From Epiperipatus broadwayi (taxonomy: Eukaryota > Onychophora > Udeonychophora > Euonychophora > Peripatidae), in assembly GCA_028023455.1 (NCBI GenBank), contig JAQFVV010012435.1, positions 2,292,001 to 2,356,000 on the forward strand: a DNA stretch of 64,000 bases, given 5' to 3'. Under the pieces are notes generated by a model, which did no database searches, had not been told where the DNA came from, and saw only the letters and a program-made list of their open reading frames with translations. Below, piece by piece: positions 1 to 11,574 of the stretch. Positions within the stretch are counted from its first letter, which is position 1; every line of letters starts with the position of its first letter. The position numbers and the translations under genes are program-made.

Positions 1-1558
1 TTTAAATTATAATTCAACATTTACAAACTAAGTATTCGCTTACAGTTATGTACAAAGTCATCAAATTTCAAATTGAATACATCAACATTATAAATAATTA
101 ATCGTAGTTGAATTTGTATAACAGTTATAGTTATATCTTTTAATATAAAATAAATTGTTTCTTGTTGTATTAAAGATTTTATAAAATATGTTACTAATTG
201 GAACTGTAATATCTCGGTGGAAGGGGGGGGGGATATTAAAAATAACGTTTGATTTTTAAAAAAATTACTTCACATTAGATTTTTCCACCATTATTTTTGG
301 AAAGATTTAATAAAATATTAAGTCTCTTAAGGTAATTAGTAAGCCAGATATAGAAATGTTTGAGCAGTCTGGTCTCGGAAATAAAATCTTCCCCTGTAAA
401 GTGCACTTCTAATAATAATATATACCACCGTATTAAAGAGTGCTTGATATTTTAAAAGGGTTCAATTTAGTTGAGATCAAAAAAAGTATTTATTCAATTA
501 AGGATGCAAATTCTTTTGATAAAACTAAAACAACATTTGTCATTTATAATCAAAGAAGAAAGTAGTATAGTAGATATTACTTTTGCTTATTACATTATTT
601 TACATGGAAACTTATACAATAAAATAAAGGTTTTTTCCCTTAGCTTCTAATGTGCCCTGCATTGTCAAATTCTCTAACACTTTGCACATTTGTGTGTGGG
701 TAAGTGTTTTAACTTTCTGCATTATAAAATTTATGTTAAGTGAGCTTTTTTATTGTGAATTCTACAATTATTTTATCATTCATATTGATGAATGAAAGCA
801 TATTTAATTGGTATATTTCCTCTCCATATGTATATGATATATGTGTGTAAAAATTTATTAAAAATTTTTAGTTCAAAGTTCTTCTTTCTTACAAATAGCA
901 TATATGTACTAGTAAGAAGTCATATGAAGAGTTATTTAATATATTTGCTCTTAATTGTTGTATGAATATTTTTCATTAAAAATTTATATTTAATATGTAG
1001 GATAATCAGTATAAATATGCAATCAAACTTCCAGCAATTATACGATAGGATACTATAAACCATTATTAATAACAGTTAAAAAAATAACTCATAAAACATG
1101 TTTATATATATATATAAAATCTTAAAAAAGAAATGGCATTAATCTGCAAATTAAATAATATTTGAAAGCTTATTATTATTGTCTGTTTCTAACTTTGTGC
1201 ATTTGAATATATTGAGTGAAAAAAAAGTTTTAGATTTTAGAACAATTGTCTTGTTCCTTGTTTTCTAAAAACTTAGTTTAGTTTAGTTTGATTATAATAG
1301 TTTGCAGTATTATGAATCACAACATTTAACCACCCTCTAGTAACTCATTATTTAACTTAAGATGCTATATAATGGCTAAGTTATGAATTCTGAAGGGAAT
1401 TGCTTTTGTCACCTTTGCCAAGACCCAACATCATTAACCACAAATCAAAAAGGGTTTGAATTTTATTCATAACAAGCAGATCTCATTTGTCTTATTTGAA
1501 AGTGTGTAGTTGAAACACTGTATTTTTTAAATAGTTAAAAAGCATACATAGTTAACAA
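1..1558. other. AT-rich intron, no gene seen
   Basis: Presumed Semaphorin-1A intron upstream of the microexon. It holds a G9-10 run near 225, short TA runs and no supported coding exon. One splice-site pair at 644-699 was considered and rejected on phase grounds. Confidence 0.5.
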
Positions 1559-1658
1559 TAAAGGGATTCCACCATTATTAAAAGGTTGCCTTGACAACAA
1601 TTGTTGATTGTTATTGATATTGGAATTGTCTTAAGTGTGGACTGGTTTTTAATGATGT
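1559..1658 (-). repeat. Interspersed ~100-bp repeat, family R (reverse copy)
   Basis: Its reverse complement reads TCATTAAA...CAATTCCAATATCAATAACAA...TGTCAAGGCAACCTTTTAATAATGGTGGAATCCC. The same order of blocks occurs at 12862-12957, 18884-19380 (split by a hAT element), 19614-19735 and 36361-36450. No coding capacity or promoter boxes are evident, so the class is unknown. Confidence 0.7.
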
Positions 1659-2521
1659 AATAATAAATAAAAGCCTTCACATTTTATAGTAATGCTTAAT
1701 TTTTTTCATTTTAAAATAAAGCAAGTAAAGTCTACTTACTATAGATAAGATTCAAATTTATTCTGATTTGTAGTTAACAATGTTGGAATTTGGTATATTT
1801 AATATAGAAGATTCAATGAGCAAATGGAGGGTATTTAAACGTTCACATTCTTAATATTATATAGCTCAGTAATGTATTAATTGACATAATTGGTTATTTT
1901 GTAGTGAATATTTTTTTATTTACTACATAAATATAATTATTTTGCATCTTCCAACTTCACATTTGTTCCCAATGATACTATTCATAACGCAGTGAAGCAA
2001 TTGCTTCGTATTAAGAAAAGCTCTTTTAATTTTTCATTACAGATGTTAACATGGAAGCAGAGATACATCTATATTATTATTCGGAATGAATGTGAAGTCT
2101 TTAAACTTAGATTTTGAATACATCAAATTTTTATTGCTACAATCAAAAAAAGAAATAAACTAATGAATTAAGGGTTCCAGAAAATACAATTCTTTAATAT
2201 CTGTTTATAATTATGATATTTATTATAGCATATAATTGGTTTTTAAAGAGATTAAATAGCAAATATTCATATATTTATTTATTTTGCACTGGACTTACTG
2301 TTTTGTTTATATTATATGTTCATGTATGCTTATGTATATATATATTAGTAGAATGTATATTATATAAACATATATATACATAGAGTTACATTATGTACAT
2401 ATTTTCCTGCATAACTTTCAGTCTATTTATTCATTGTGTAAAAAAAAAAAAAAATATTATAATTTTATTTAATTTTTTAATTTATAAATTAATTCATTTA
2501 ATGTTATACATTTTATTGCAG
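1659..2521. other. AT-rich intron before the microexon
   Basis: Only simple AT-rich sequence is seen: TA-rich stretches near 2330-2380, an A15 run near 2440, and the T-rich acceptor tract of the 30-nt exon. Confidence 0.5.
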
Positions 2522-2551
2522 GATCAGGTACCTCAAATAAAATTTACCATG
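2522..2551 (+). CDS. Sema1a: Semaphorin-1A 30-nt microexon, symmetric phase 1
   Basis: A 30-nt microexon is proposed between acceptor TTTTATTGCAG and donor ATG|GTGAGT, a strong pair. Read in phase 1 it encodes SGTSNKIYH plus split codons at each end, with no stop. Its last base G completes GAA (Glu) if joined to 6342 or GGC (Gly) if joined to 31542, so it fits the downstream exons in either order of skipping. The preceding intron has a long T-rich stretch and an A15 run about 75 nt upstream. A pyrimidine-rich block lies about 150-240 nt downstream. Microexons of this size in neuronal guidance genes are often tissue-regulated; whether this one is cannot be told here. It is the least certain of the three stalk exons because 30 nt carries little coding signal. 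Confidence 0.6.
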
Positions 2552-5110
2552 GTGAGTTCTACTTAATTATATTGCCTTCTTCAAAATCAAGCGGTCTCTC
2601 GAAAAAATATATATATATAGTATATTTTTTTAATTTTATTTTTTATTTTTTAAGAAATTTTTAAAAAGCTCTGAGATATTTTTGCAGCTGCATCTTGCTT
2701 TTTTCCTCCTTCTTTCTTTCTCTTTACTCTCTTCACCCATCATTTCTCTCACTATTTTCGTCCTCCATTGTGTGTGTTTACTTTCTTGCATCCATACGTC
2801 CTGCACTTAAACACTGCAGTAATCAAGCATTAAAGATGTCAGATAAGAGATAAAAATGTGTTTTTAGAAAACGCATTCAATAATAAATAAATTGGAATAA
2901 AAAATAAAACTTTGAAAACAGTATTAATAAATAATAATGTACATATTCTTTATATATAAAAAAATTAAAACATATACATATAAAAAGAATTATTAAAAAG
3001 TATTTAAATTTTTTTTATATAAAATAAAAGAAAAAATATCCATGATGTGATCAGATTTTATACTTAAAAAAATTCTTTATTAACAGAAATAATGAATAAA
3101 TATTTTTTTTATAATAGTGGATATAATTTAATAAATAATTAATATAGATAAAAGATATTACAGTCTCTTGATATCCCATTTAAAGGTGAAAGTCTCTCCT
3201 ACAGTCACCCTAGAAAATCAGTGAAAGGGACCATACTTACTAGGCTTGCAATTTGCCAGATGGTAAAGTTTTGTTTGTTTCCATTCTTGCTTTACCTTCT
3301 AGTTAATTATATATATATCAGTCAATATTAAAATCTAGCTGGATTGGCTATTTGAAAGAAAAATTTGGGAATTCTTGATGTCAAAAGGAAAGTCATCAAA
3401 AAATTTCTTAATCAATCAAAACATTTATACATATGCGTACTCAAACTATAAATTTTTGGATGTATTATTTACTTGTATATATGTGATTTGCTTTATTGAT
3501 TTATTTTTAATATTATTTTCAAAATATTTTTAATTATTTTATTACTAGACCATGTTTTGCTTTCTCGTGCATTTGACATTTTCTACTCTACTTTTGGACC
3601 TTCTCATATTAGACCATGTTATGGTTTAAATTTTAAATATGATTATAGTATAATGTCAGTGTTTGATTAATATAATTATAATGAATAGTTTACTTCTGGT
3701 TGAATTATATTTTTAGTGTATTTTATGCTCTATAAAATTGAAGGCTGTTAAAAAAACATTGATAAGCTGATAGTGGATTTGCCAAAGTTTAACTACATAA
3801 CATTGAACGGAAGTGTCACTATTTGTCTTCTACCAAAAGTAGTGTTTATATAATAATTATATAAGTTCATTATATTTATACACATAAAAAACTGGGAAGA
3901 TCTTGTTATACAAAGAAGGAACATCCCCCCATCTACTATGACTTGGGCTTGAATTTAAGCTGAATAAATATGAAACAACTATAATATTTATTTTTTTTTG
4001 CTTAGATACTTCATAGCTATCTTAGCTTGATCAGTAAGATATATGTAGCTATTTTTATTTAGAATGGAAAACAAGAATGGAATCTGTTCTAATTCTTATT
4101 ATTTAGCAGTTGGCATGCCTAGTGAATATTATGCTCTCCTTTTTTCTGTGAGGTGCTGTTTTATCTGTGTAAAGAACATAAAGATTACCATTTTTAAGTA
4201 AAACATTTTTTTCTCAGTATTTTATAATAAGTCACTTCTAAATTATTTAATCAGATTTTCCCCCTAATTATCTTTTGCAAATTATGAATAACTTCTATTT
4301 ATTTTATATTATATGAACAAAATTCAAAATGTTCAATTGTTAATCAGAAAATATATGTTTTAAATAGATCGGATGTTCACATAAAAAGAATTAAGAATGA
4401 TGAAATACAAGAGTATTTGAATAGAAACAAATTTCTATCAATTGAAAGTTGTAAAATAAAAACTAGATAACCATATAAATCTTGTGAAATATTATGAGTA
4501 TTAATCAAAATTAGCATGCAGTAGTGGTGAAATTCATAAGCTATAAATACCATTATAACTTACAATTCAATATACAATAAATAATTGGCAATGAAGACAA
4601 ACTGCTATCAATTGCTTTGTCATGGCAACTACCTAAGGGTTACAGGCATCAATCTAGTTATTCTACTTCTTTGCTCATAAGCTTGAGTAACCAGTAAATA
4701 CTGTATGGTTATCTTTATAAAATTTATATCCAAAAGTACCACACCTATACTTCCAGATTCACTTAACAGTTTATGATAATTATTGATGAATAGTTTTGAT
4801 TTGAATTTTTTGATCTAATCAGAATGCTCTGTAAGATTCTAAAAAGTGGCAAGGATCGTAAGGGTAATCAATGTTCTTGAACTTCCTGTATGTGATATAG
4901 GGGCTACCATTGTAAAATCACATCTTTATCATATTAGATGTGTGAAGCAAATGACAAAAGAACTGACTAAAAAGGTATATTATCATGAACTTCTTGAATA
5001 CTCTTTACATGGAAGAATTAAACCCTCTTATGTTATAAAAATTACTTTTAAAATTAGTGTAATATTGATTGCTTTCAGTGGGATTATGATAGAATGAAAA
5101 GTCACAATTA
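2552..5110. other. Intron between microexon and 81-nt exon, first part
   Basis: A pyrimidine-rich block (CTCCTTCTTTCTTTC type) at about 2697-2790 lies 150-240 nt downstream of the microexon donor and could bind polypyrimidine-tract proteins. The rest is AT-rich DNA without recognisable repeats or genes. The open frame at 4846-5097 has no recognised family. Confidence 0.4.
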
Positions 5111-5125
5111 GACAAGGTACTAAAA

Positions 5126-5395
5126 TATTTTGATAAGAATAGCTGTACAAAACAGGCAAAACCCTCTATGTGTATTGCCACTCAGTGCAATTCAGAGTAA
5201 TCAATGGATGCCAGAAGGTTTGTGCGTGAAATCCCCATCTAGTGCCTACTCATCCAATATCCCCAGACTAGTTTCTGGCTTGTGGCCTTTGTCAGTGAGG
5301 AGCCTTGGATATGAGAGCACTGCAGCTAGTTTTGCCTGTTTTAATAACAGTTAAGAGCTAGCATAAGAATTAGTAATCATGTGATGTTTATTGGT
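5126..5395 (+). mobile_element. MITE-like repeat, family C
   Basis: Contains AAACAGGCAAAACCCTCTATG, GTAATCAATGGATGCCAGAAGG, CAGACTAGTTTCTGGCTTGTGG and, at the right, TTTTGCCTGTTTTAATAACAG with ATCATGTGATGTTTAT. All of these recur at 61755-61950 and 62157-62370, and parts at 59067-59172. The ends (AAACAGGCAAAACTC / GAGTTTTGCCTGTTT in better copies) are inverted, so a non-autonomous DNA transposon is likely. The 74-codon frame inside it is not a gene. Confidence 0.7.
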
Positions 5396-6341
5396 TTAAT
5401 AGCTGTACAACATCGCAACATCAAATAAACAGAATTGACAATATCGTCTATATGATTGTGTTTCACAAATTGCTTTGTATAATCATAACAGAAGTTTTCC
5501 TCCCTTATAATTTGAATGGCTATATTCATTTGTGAATACTAATGAAGATGGTGATGAATGTTAATTAATTGTGCTCAGTGATAAAATTTTGGCTATTAGA
5601 ATAATAGGAGTTGTATATCATCACTGTCTAATTAAAATGAAAAAGAGTCATGTTAATTTATATGAGCTGAATTAAAGTTGAGATAATTTAATTTCACAAA
5701 TAATTTTAATCCGTGTATAAATCTGAACCAAATTAATATACAAAACTAACCGTGTGAGATTTCGTTCCAAAATAGTAACCTTAACAAAATTATATCCACT
5801 ACATTATTTTCAGTTATTTCTTTCTTTGGTTTCATTTAGAATTTTTCAAAAATATTACTTTACAAACTTAATTTTTTCAAATGAATTTGATTGAAAATGT
5901 TTCTGTTAATGAGAAAATTGATTTGCATTCAATAAGCTGTAATTTGCATGTTAATAAGACAGTTACGGCTTGCTTCATTACCTCAATCCTTAGTTAACAC
6001 CCTAAATCCTGCAAAATTATTTTATTAGAGAAAAAACACTGCCATTTGTTTCTTGTAGAAGAGATTGAAAAGCCTTTTGCATTTCAAACAACAAAAATAT
6101 CTGCTAATTAAAAGAAAAAAAAATCAATTTGTCAATATTTAATTATAATTTAAAAATTCTAATGAGCCTAGATTTATAGATTTTTTTAAAAAAAATAAAT
6201 AAATAAATAAAATGGAAGTATTTTTAAACTGTAGCATATGTAATTTTTTTTTAGATTAATCGTCAAATCTCATTTTTCATTTTATCATTTCCATCATTAT
6301 TTTTATATCGTTTTTATCACTATCATTTATTACTTGTTCAG

Positions 6342-6422
6342 AAACCACTGCCTCACCTTGCCGACCTTGTCTGACCGTATGTCCAACCCTTGGAGAAACT
6401 ACTGTCAAACCTTCTGATTCTG
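6342..6422 (+). CDS. Sema1a: Semaphorin-1A stalk exon with three cysteines, 81 nt, symmetric phase 1
   Basis: A candidate coding exon of about 50% GC lies in intron that is about 20-25% GC. The acceptor is ACTTGTTCAG and the donor is TCTG|GTTAGT. In phase 1 it has 26 full codons and no stop, beginning TTASPCRPCLTVCPTLGE and ending TTVKPSDS. Entry and exit phases match the exon at 31542, so splicing 6342-6422 to 31542 gives a Gly codon (G+GC) and continues in frame. The C-x2-C-x3-C cluster is unusual for a semaphorin stalk; it could form disulfides within or between chains, which is inference. It has the same length and phase as the exon at 31542, but I see no convincing sequence likeness between them. 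Transcript evidence would settle it. Confidence 0.73.
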
Positions 6423-8745
6423 GTTAGTGATGACAGATCCAATTATTTTTAGTTTTTATTTCTTTTTGTTTGTTAATTTTTATTTTTATTTTATTTTATT
6501 TTATTTTTAGTTTCCAAACTAACCTTTTTTGTATGTCCATACCTTACCTTGCTGACTATTTGAGCTGCATATCATTTATTTATTTATTTTTGTTTTGTTT
6601 TATTAGTTTTCATTTTTAGTTTTTTATTTGTTTTATCATTTTACATATAAAAATTATGAACTATAAGAAAATTCCATTTCATTTTATTATGATAAAGCCT
6701 TTAAATAATCAGTACTTTAAAAACTTAACACCATTAAACATACACACATATATATATATACATGGGTATGTATATTTACATACGTATAACATTCTACTGT
6801 AAGTAGTTTCAAATACTTTACACTTCTATATTTAAACATTTCTAATTTTGCACGTCTTTGCTATTCCGCTCCATCACATTTTATTATGCTTTCACCTGAA
6901 GCCACACCTTTGCAATCTTGTTTTTTCCTCATATTGTAATCGCACTCTGTTCGTTCGAGGAGATCATTTATATTAATTTTTTTATTATAGTATTGTTTTG
7001 TTTCTTAATTCTCAAAAATTCAGCTCAAATAGTGTAGTAATGGTTAGATGTGTACATTTGAAGACTAACTCATGCAGAATTTGTGTGTGTGTGTGTGTGT
7101 GCGCGGCAACTAATATTCTTAATGCAAATAAAAAAAGAAAGAAAAAAATAGACTCTTTCCTAAAACACGAATTTTAAGTAGTATAAAAAATATGTATATA
7201 ATATATAAAAATGACAGCCATTTTTAGGTTTTAATTCATTTAAGTAAATTATATTTGTTCGCTTTTGATTTGATTTTTATTGTAGTGTGAAAAGAAAACC
7301 TTAATGCAACAGTAGAACATCATCTGTTTATTATTTTTATAAAAACTGGGGTTTGTTTGTTTTTACCTGGATGACCCATGATCAATTGGGCTGACATTAG
7401 TATTGTCAGTAAATTGATATTTATTGATTCTTAGTTAGGAAATAAAATAAGGAAGTAAGCAGGTTCAAATCCTAACCACCCAACATTTGGTTAGCCTGGT
7501 GAACATCAATTTTTGCTTCACTGTTTCTCTTTAAGGATCTGTCAAAGAGGGATTTTTCCTGCAGTCCAGTCTAATTAAATAACTTTGAAGTGTAAATGTA
7601 TATATTTAATATGATTTATGTTTTTATTCTTATTGGTTTCAGTAATTTTGATGTTGTTGTTATCCTTATGCTATGATATTTCGAACTGAAAGGATGATGA
7701 ATAATATTATTTTTTATAGTAGTATGGTAGATTTTTTTTCTATTGAAGCTTGATAATTCTTTATAACAGATATATATCATATTTATTCACTTAGACTTTT
7801 TTAAAAAGTTGAGCACTTTGAATTTTTTAAGTTGTTCATTTTTGACAAATAGTACTATTTTGAAAGAAATAACTTATTTAAAAATATAATGTGGTAGATA
7901 ATATACATATATCTTACCCATTCAAATTACACAGCGCTAAGAAATATATAATATTTTGGAGACACAAACTTCTGATTGCTGTCTATATTTTAGTATGATA
8001 CCGCCCTAATATCAAACTCAACCTGCAAAGTAAATAAAAAGTCAATAATTAATCCTCTGCCTTATAGAATATAAATTAAAACCAAATTAAATGAACTTAC
8101 ATCAACATTTCCATAGATTGTACATTTGTTCTTCTAGTTATCTAAATCCATTAGCCATATGTATGGATTGTGATTGGAAATAGGCTCTTTTTTTTGTCTG
8201 CATTAATTATAATAGTAAGATGCATTACCTTTAATTAAATTAAATTATCAAATGATTTTATTATGCTCACAAATTCATAAATTTATGTTGCCAGAAAGGC
8301 TTGAACTGGAATCAATCCAAGAATCTTATATTCAGTCTGACATTCCATTCTACTGCACTAAACCATTGCTTTTAATATAGATCATGTTTGGAAGTTTATC
8401 TCTCCAAACTATTAAATATACACACATACATATTACAAAAGCTTTTATGATTAAAATAAAATTGAAAAGTTTTGGGGACCATTCCATAAAAATCCTCAAT
8501 GAGTGAGAAAAATTTCACAATCCAAAATAAACAGATGTGGTTTATTATTGAGGACTTTACATAGTGTGTCTCAAAGCCTTTTTTAATGACATATATAAAT
8601 ATAATACACGAATAAACATAAATACATTTAATGTTGTTACAAAAGTATATGATTGTTTGTACTGAATTGCCCACTGGCAGGAAACTATGCATTATTTTAT
8701 ATCATAATACTCCATGATAAGAGTATGCACTGGCATGTGTATGTA
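6423..8745. other. Intron, mostly unique AT-rich DNA
   Basis: Holds a TG repeat at about 7082-7102, a TATATA run near 6751 and TTTTA-rich stretches. A reverse tRNA-like stretch near 8290-8370 (ATGGTTTAGTGCAGTAGAATG on the - strand) may be a worn SINE, but I cannot align it to the other SINEs. Confidence 0.4.
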
Positions 8746-8860
8746 TCTAACAGGTCTCTCTGGGCATAATGGCTGAGAGATTCCTAACTCTGAGAAAGGA
8801 GAAGCCATAGGTCATCGCACCATTCTCATACTTGCCAAGTATTTTATTTTAACTTTTTGC
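8746..8860 (+). mobile_element. LINE 3' tail fragment
   Basis: Shares CTAACAGG, CTCTGGGCATA, GCTGAGAGATTCCT and AAGGAGAAG, in order, with 25312-25400, the 3' end of the LINE at 23630-25410. This is either a 5'-truncated insertion of that LINE or a SINE that shares its tail. Confidence 0.6.
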
Positions 8861-9472
8861 ATTAATAAAGTATTTGGAGAAATTTTAAAAGTAGCAATGT
8901 TCATCATCTTCTAGGTCTTACCGTTATGCGTAAAATTTCATGCAATCTCGATTTTATAATGTAAATTTTATAATATTAAAAATAAATGGATATAATAAAG
9001 TCACATCTATGCTTTTCATAACTCCCTCTACTGTAAGAAACCGTAATTATTTCACCTCAGTTCATTTTAATCTGTGGAAATGCTCTCTGAGTGTTTTTTG
9101 TTTTATAATATTGTTAATGCTTTTACTTTTAATTCAGTTTTTCTTTAACATGCTCATGAATATTTGAAAAGATTTTCGTTTTATTTATCAATTTTTTTAA
9201 TTTTATTTGTGGTGTATGTTTAAAAAGTTCTAAACCACAAAATCAAAACAAAAAAATTGTATATAGACTGAATTATTGACTAATCTCAATAAATATAATA
9301 TAGCATGTTTCTTTGTAGAATAAAATCTGTTTATGTATTGTTATTCCAATTTTATTATTATTTATTTTTTTTCCTTTTACCGTTATCTTTTTATCTATCC
9401 CAGTAAGTTAGCAACATTTGCAATAATTTTACCAGTAGAAAAAGGGTTTTCTAATTAGTTGAGGATTTTGTG

Positions 9473-10060
9473 TTATATGTCCAGCAAGTTTCTCTCAATG
9501 TCTGTAATAATACCCATCGAAATTGAGGATAGGGATCTGCTGGTAATAATTTTCTTACAGGAGTTATGGAAACTTAAGAGTCTGACTTTTTTGTGATCTT
9601 CAAATGAGAGGTTGTCTTGCATAGAGATCATAAGGTCAAAGTAAAGGGAATTTGTGAGTGTGATAACATCTTCCTTACTAATGATAAAAGCTACATTGCT
9701 GGCAATATAGTCAATGCAACAACATTTATTTGAACAATGCATATTATCATAGAACTTTTATCCTCTAACTAATTCTCTAAATTTGCATGTGTACATATCT
9801 ATGCACTTACACTTGTTAATATTCATTGTCACATTCTGACAATGTTCCATAATTCTTTTGTTTATGTTATTTATTAATGCAATATCTATATCAGACACTG
9901 AAAGCAAGCATCTTCCAGTGTTTTTGTCAATTTGATCAGCATTTAATAATAATGATTTATAATTATGAAGATTCCCTGCACTGTTCAGCGTAATTAATAG
10001 AATGTTAGTCTCATAAGTGTGAGATCCTTGGTCTGATTTCAGTTCTGATTCTTCCAGCAC
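9473..10060 (-). pseudogene. Unidentified open reading frame of ~195 codons with one stop
   Basis: On the - strand one frame stays open from about 10060 to 9473 except for a single stop at 9758-9760; the two halves are in the same frame. That length is unusual in this AT-rich DNA, which is why I list it. The translation contains KCKCIDMYTCKFREL, then CSNKCCCIDYIASN after the stop. I do not recognise a family, and there is no clear ATG (the frame can start at a GTG). A related block (CACTGAAAGC.AGCAT) recurs about 280 bp away near 10180. It may be a dead retrocopy or transposon ORF. Confidence 0.3.
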
Positions 10061-10399
10061 TCAAATTTATTATGAGCTCTCAAGCAATAAAGCTAATTGA
10101 TTGTTTGTTTGATATGGAGATTATTCTTTCTACAAAATGGCCTTTCAGAGAAGCAGCCATATATTTACACAATCTTTATATTGGGCACTGAAAGCCAGCA
10201 TTTTCCTATATTTTTTCCAATACTTTTGTCTTACTTTAATCTTACAGTATCTAAAGCAAATTTTCTTTGATCCAATAATTCTGTTTATCCCCAAACATGT
10301 CCAGATAATTTCATTTCAGTAGTCTTTTTTTTACATAATTTATTCTAATTATAATTGAGTTTAAAAAAATGTTACATTAAGTAAGATCAAAATACAAAA

Positions 10400-11574
10400 T
10401 TCCAGAAGACTTGTGTAAAAATGGACATGAAATTTCTATTGAGAAAGTTGGAGAAAAGAAATTGGAAACAACTTCAGTGAAGATAACAAGTTTTCTAGAT
10501 TATTAATATCAATCTAATTACAAATGTGTATTTAAAATTATTTGATTTAGAAAATGTTCTAAGAGAATGGGTTAAAATTAACATTAGAGATTAATTGGAA
10601 AGAAGTCAATGTTGGATGATTTTTTGACAAGTATGAAGATGTTTTAAGTTTATTTGTGGGGGGATAATAATTAGTGCTATAAGCATTATTTGAATCTCAA
10701 AAACCAAAATAGTGTTTTTATCAGTAGTAATGTAGTAAATGATAGATGGATGATGGTTAGACTAAAACTACAATTGGTGATTATTCAAGTATATATGATG
10801 ATTTTATTAAATGATAGACTAAAAGTATAAGCAGGGATTAGTCAAATGTACATGATGCCTTTATCATAGATTAGAAATAAGACATTGAGAAATAACATGA
10901 AAGTAGTTGTACAATTATAATGGGGAGATTAGAATGTTGTGGTAGGAAAAGGAACAAATAATGAAATTGTGGGAGATTACAATTTGGGGTAAAAATTGAG
11001 AGAAATGTGAGATTGATAAGTTTTTATAGATATGTTATTATAAGTATATTTCTTCAATAATACCCTAGAACATATAACAAATACCTAGCTCAAAATCATA
11101 AAAGAGGATTACATACAACAATCCCAAGGGGATAATGATTTATTCATTCTTTTTGATTCAAACTATATATATAGAAACAGTATTAAGAGTGTGAGTACTC
11201 ATTCTGAAACTTACTTGAATTCAAATAATAATTTAAGAAGAACTATGTTATGAAAAAAAAAATAGGCATTAGATAAGTTAAGAGGATAATGAAGAAATTT
11301 TTCAGGCAAGTTAGATAGAGAAATAAGGTGTAAATAGTAATGCACTAATTAAAAAATTCAAATAAAATGAGAATTATTTACGAAAATTTAAAAGATCTAT
11401 AGAAAAAAAATAAAAAAACAAAATTAGCATTGGTTGAATAACGAAATGAGAAATATGAGAGAGAATGATAAAAAAATATGAATAATGTGATAGAAATATG
11501 TGTAGAAGACTTTAATAGTAAATTGACAGTAGATGGGCGATTAAAAAGACACTTTAGGGAGATAAACATTATTT
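10400..11574 (+). pseudogene. LINE fragment: APE-type endonuclease remnant
   Basis: Pieces of a LINE endonuclease are readable across several frames. NDRWMMVRLKL (near 10736) resembles the strand that precedes QVYAP. A GD.NVVVGKGTNNEIVGDY stretch near 10920-10985 resembles the GDFNA..G motif region. Near 11040-11240, FFNN.LEHI, then DYIQQ and HSETYLNSNNNL resemble the ..WTSPD..IDYI.....SDH end. Stops and frameshifts are many. It ends where the tandem-repeat element at 11575 begins, which probably inserted into it. It may belong to the same family as 23630-25410, whose 5' half is missing. Confidence 0.55.

Noticed and set aside
644-699. A 56-nt exon between TTTTTTCCCTTAG and GTAAGTG
   Set aside because: Both sites are good, but 56 nt cannot link to the phase 1 exons downstream: the phase needed to leave in phase 1 meets a TAA. 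It could only be a frame-breaking (poison) exon or chance.
3200-3265. Exon-like stretch from CTCCTACAG to GATG|GTAAAG
   Set aside because: In phase 1 it hits TGA after six codons, and the donor is weak.
3271-3330. Small exon upstream of TA repeats
   Set aside because: No acceptor, short frame, no likeness.
5130-5354. 74-codon frame as a gene
   Set aside because: It lies entirely within a repeat found elsewhere in the window.
6485-6560. Possible decayed copy of the 81-nt exon (GTATGTCCATACC, CTTACCTTGCTGAC)
   Set aside because: Only a few short words match, in different order and spacing; likely chance.
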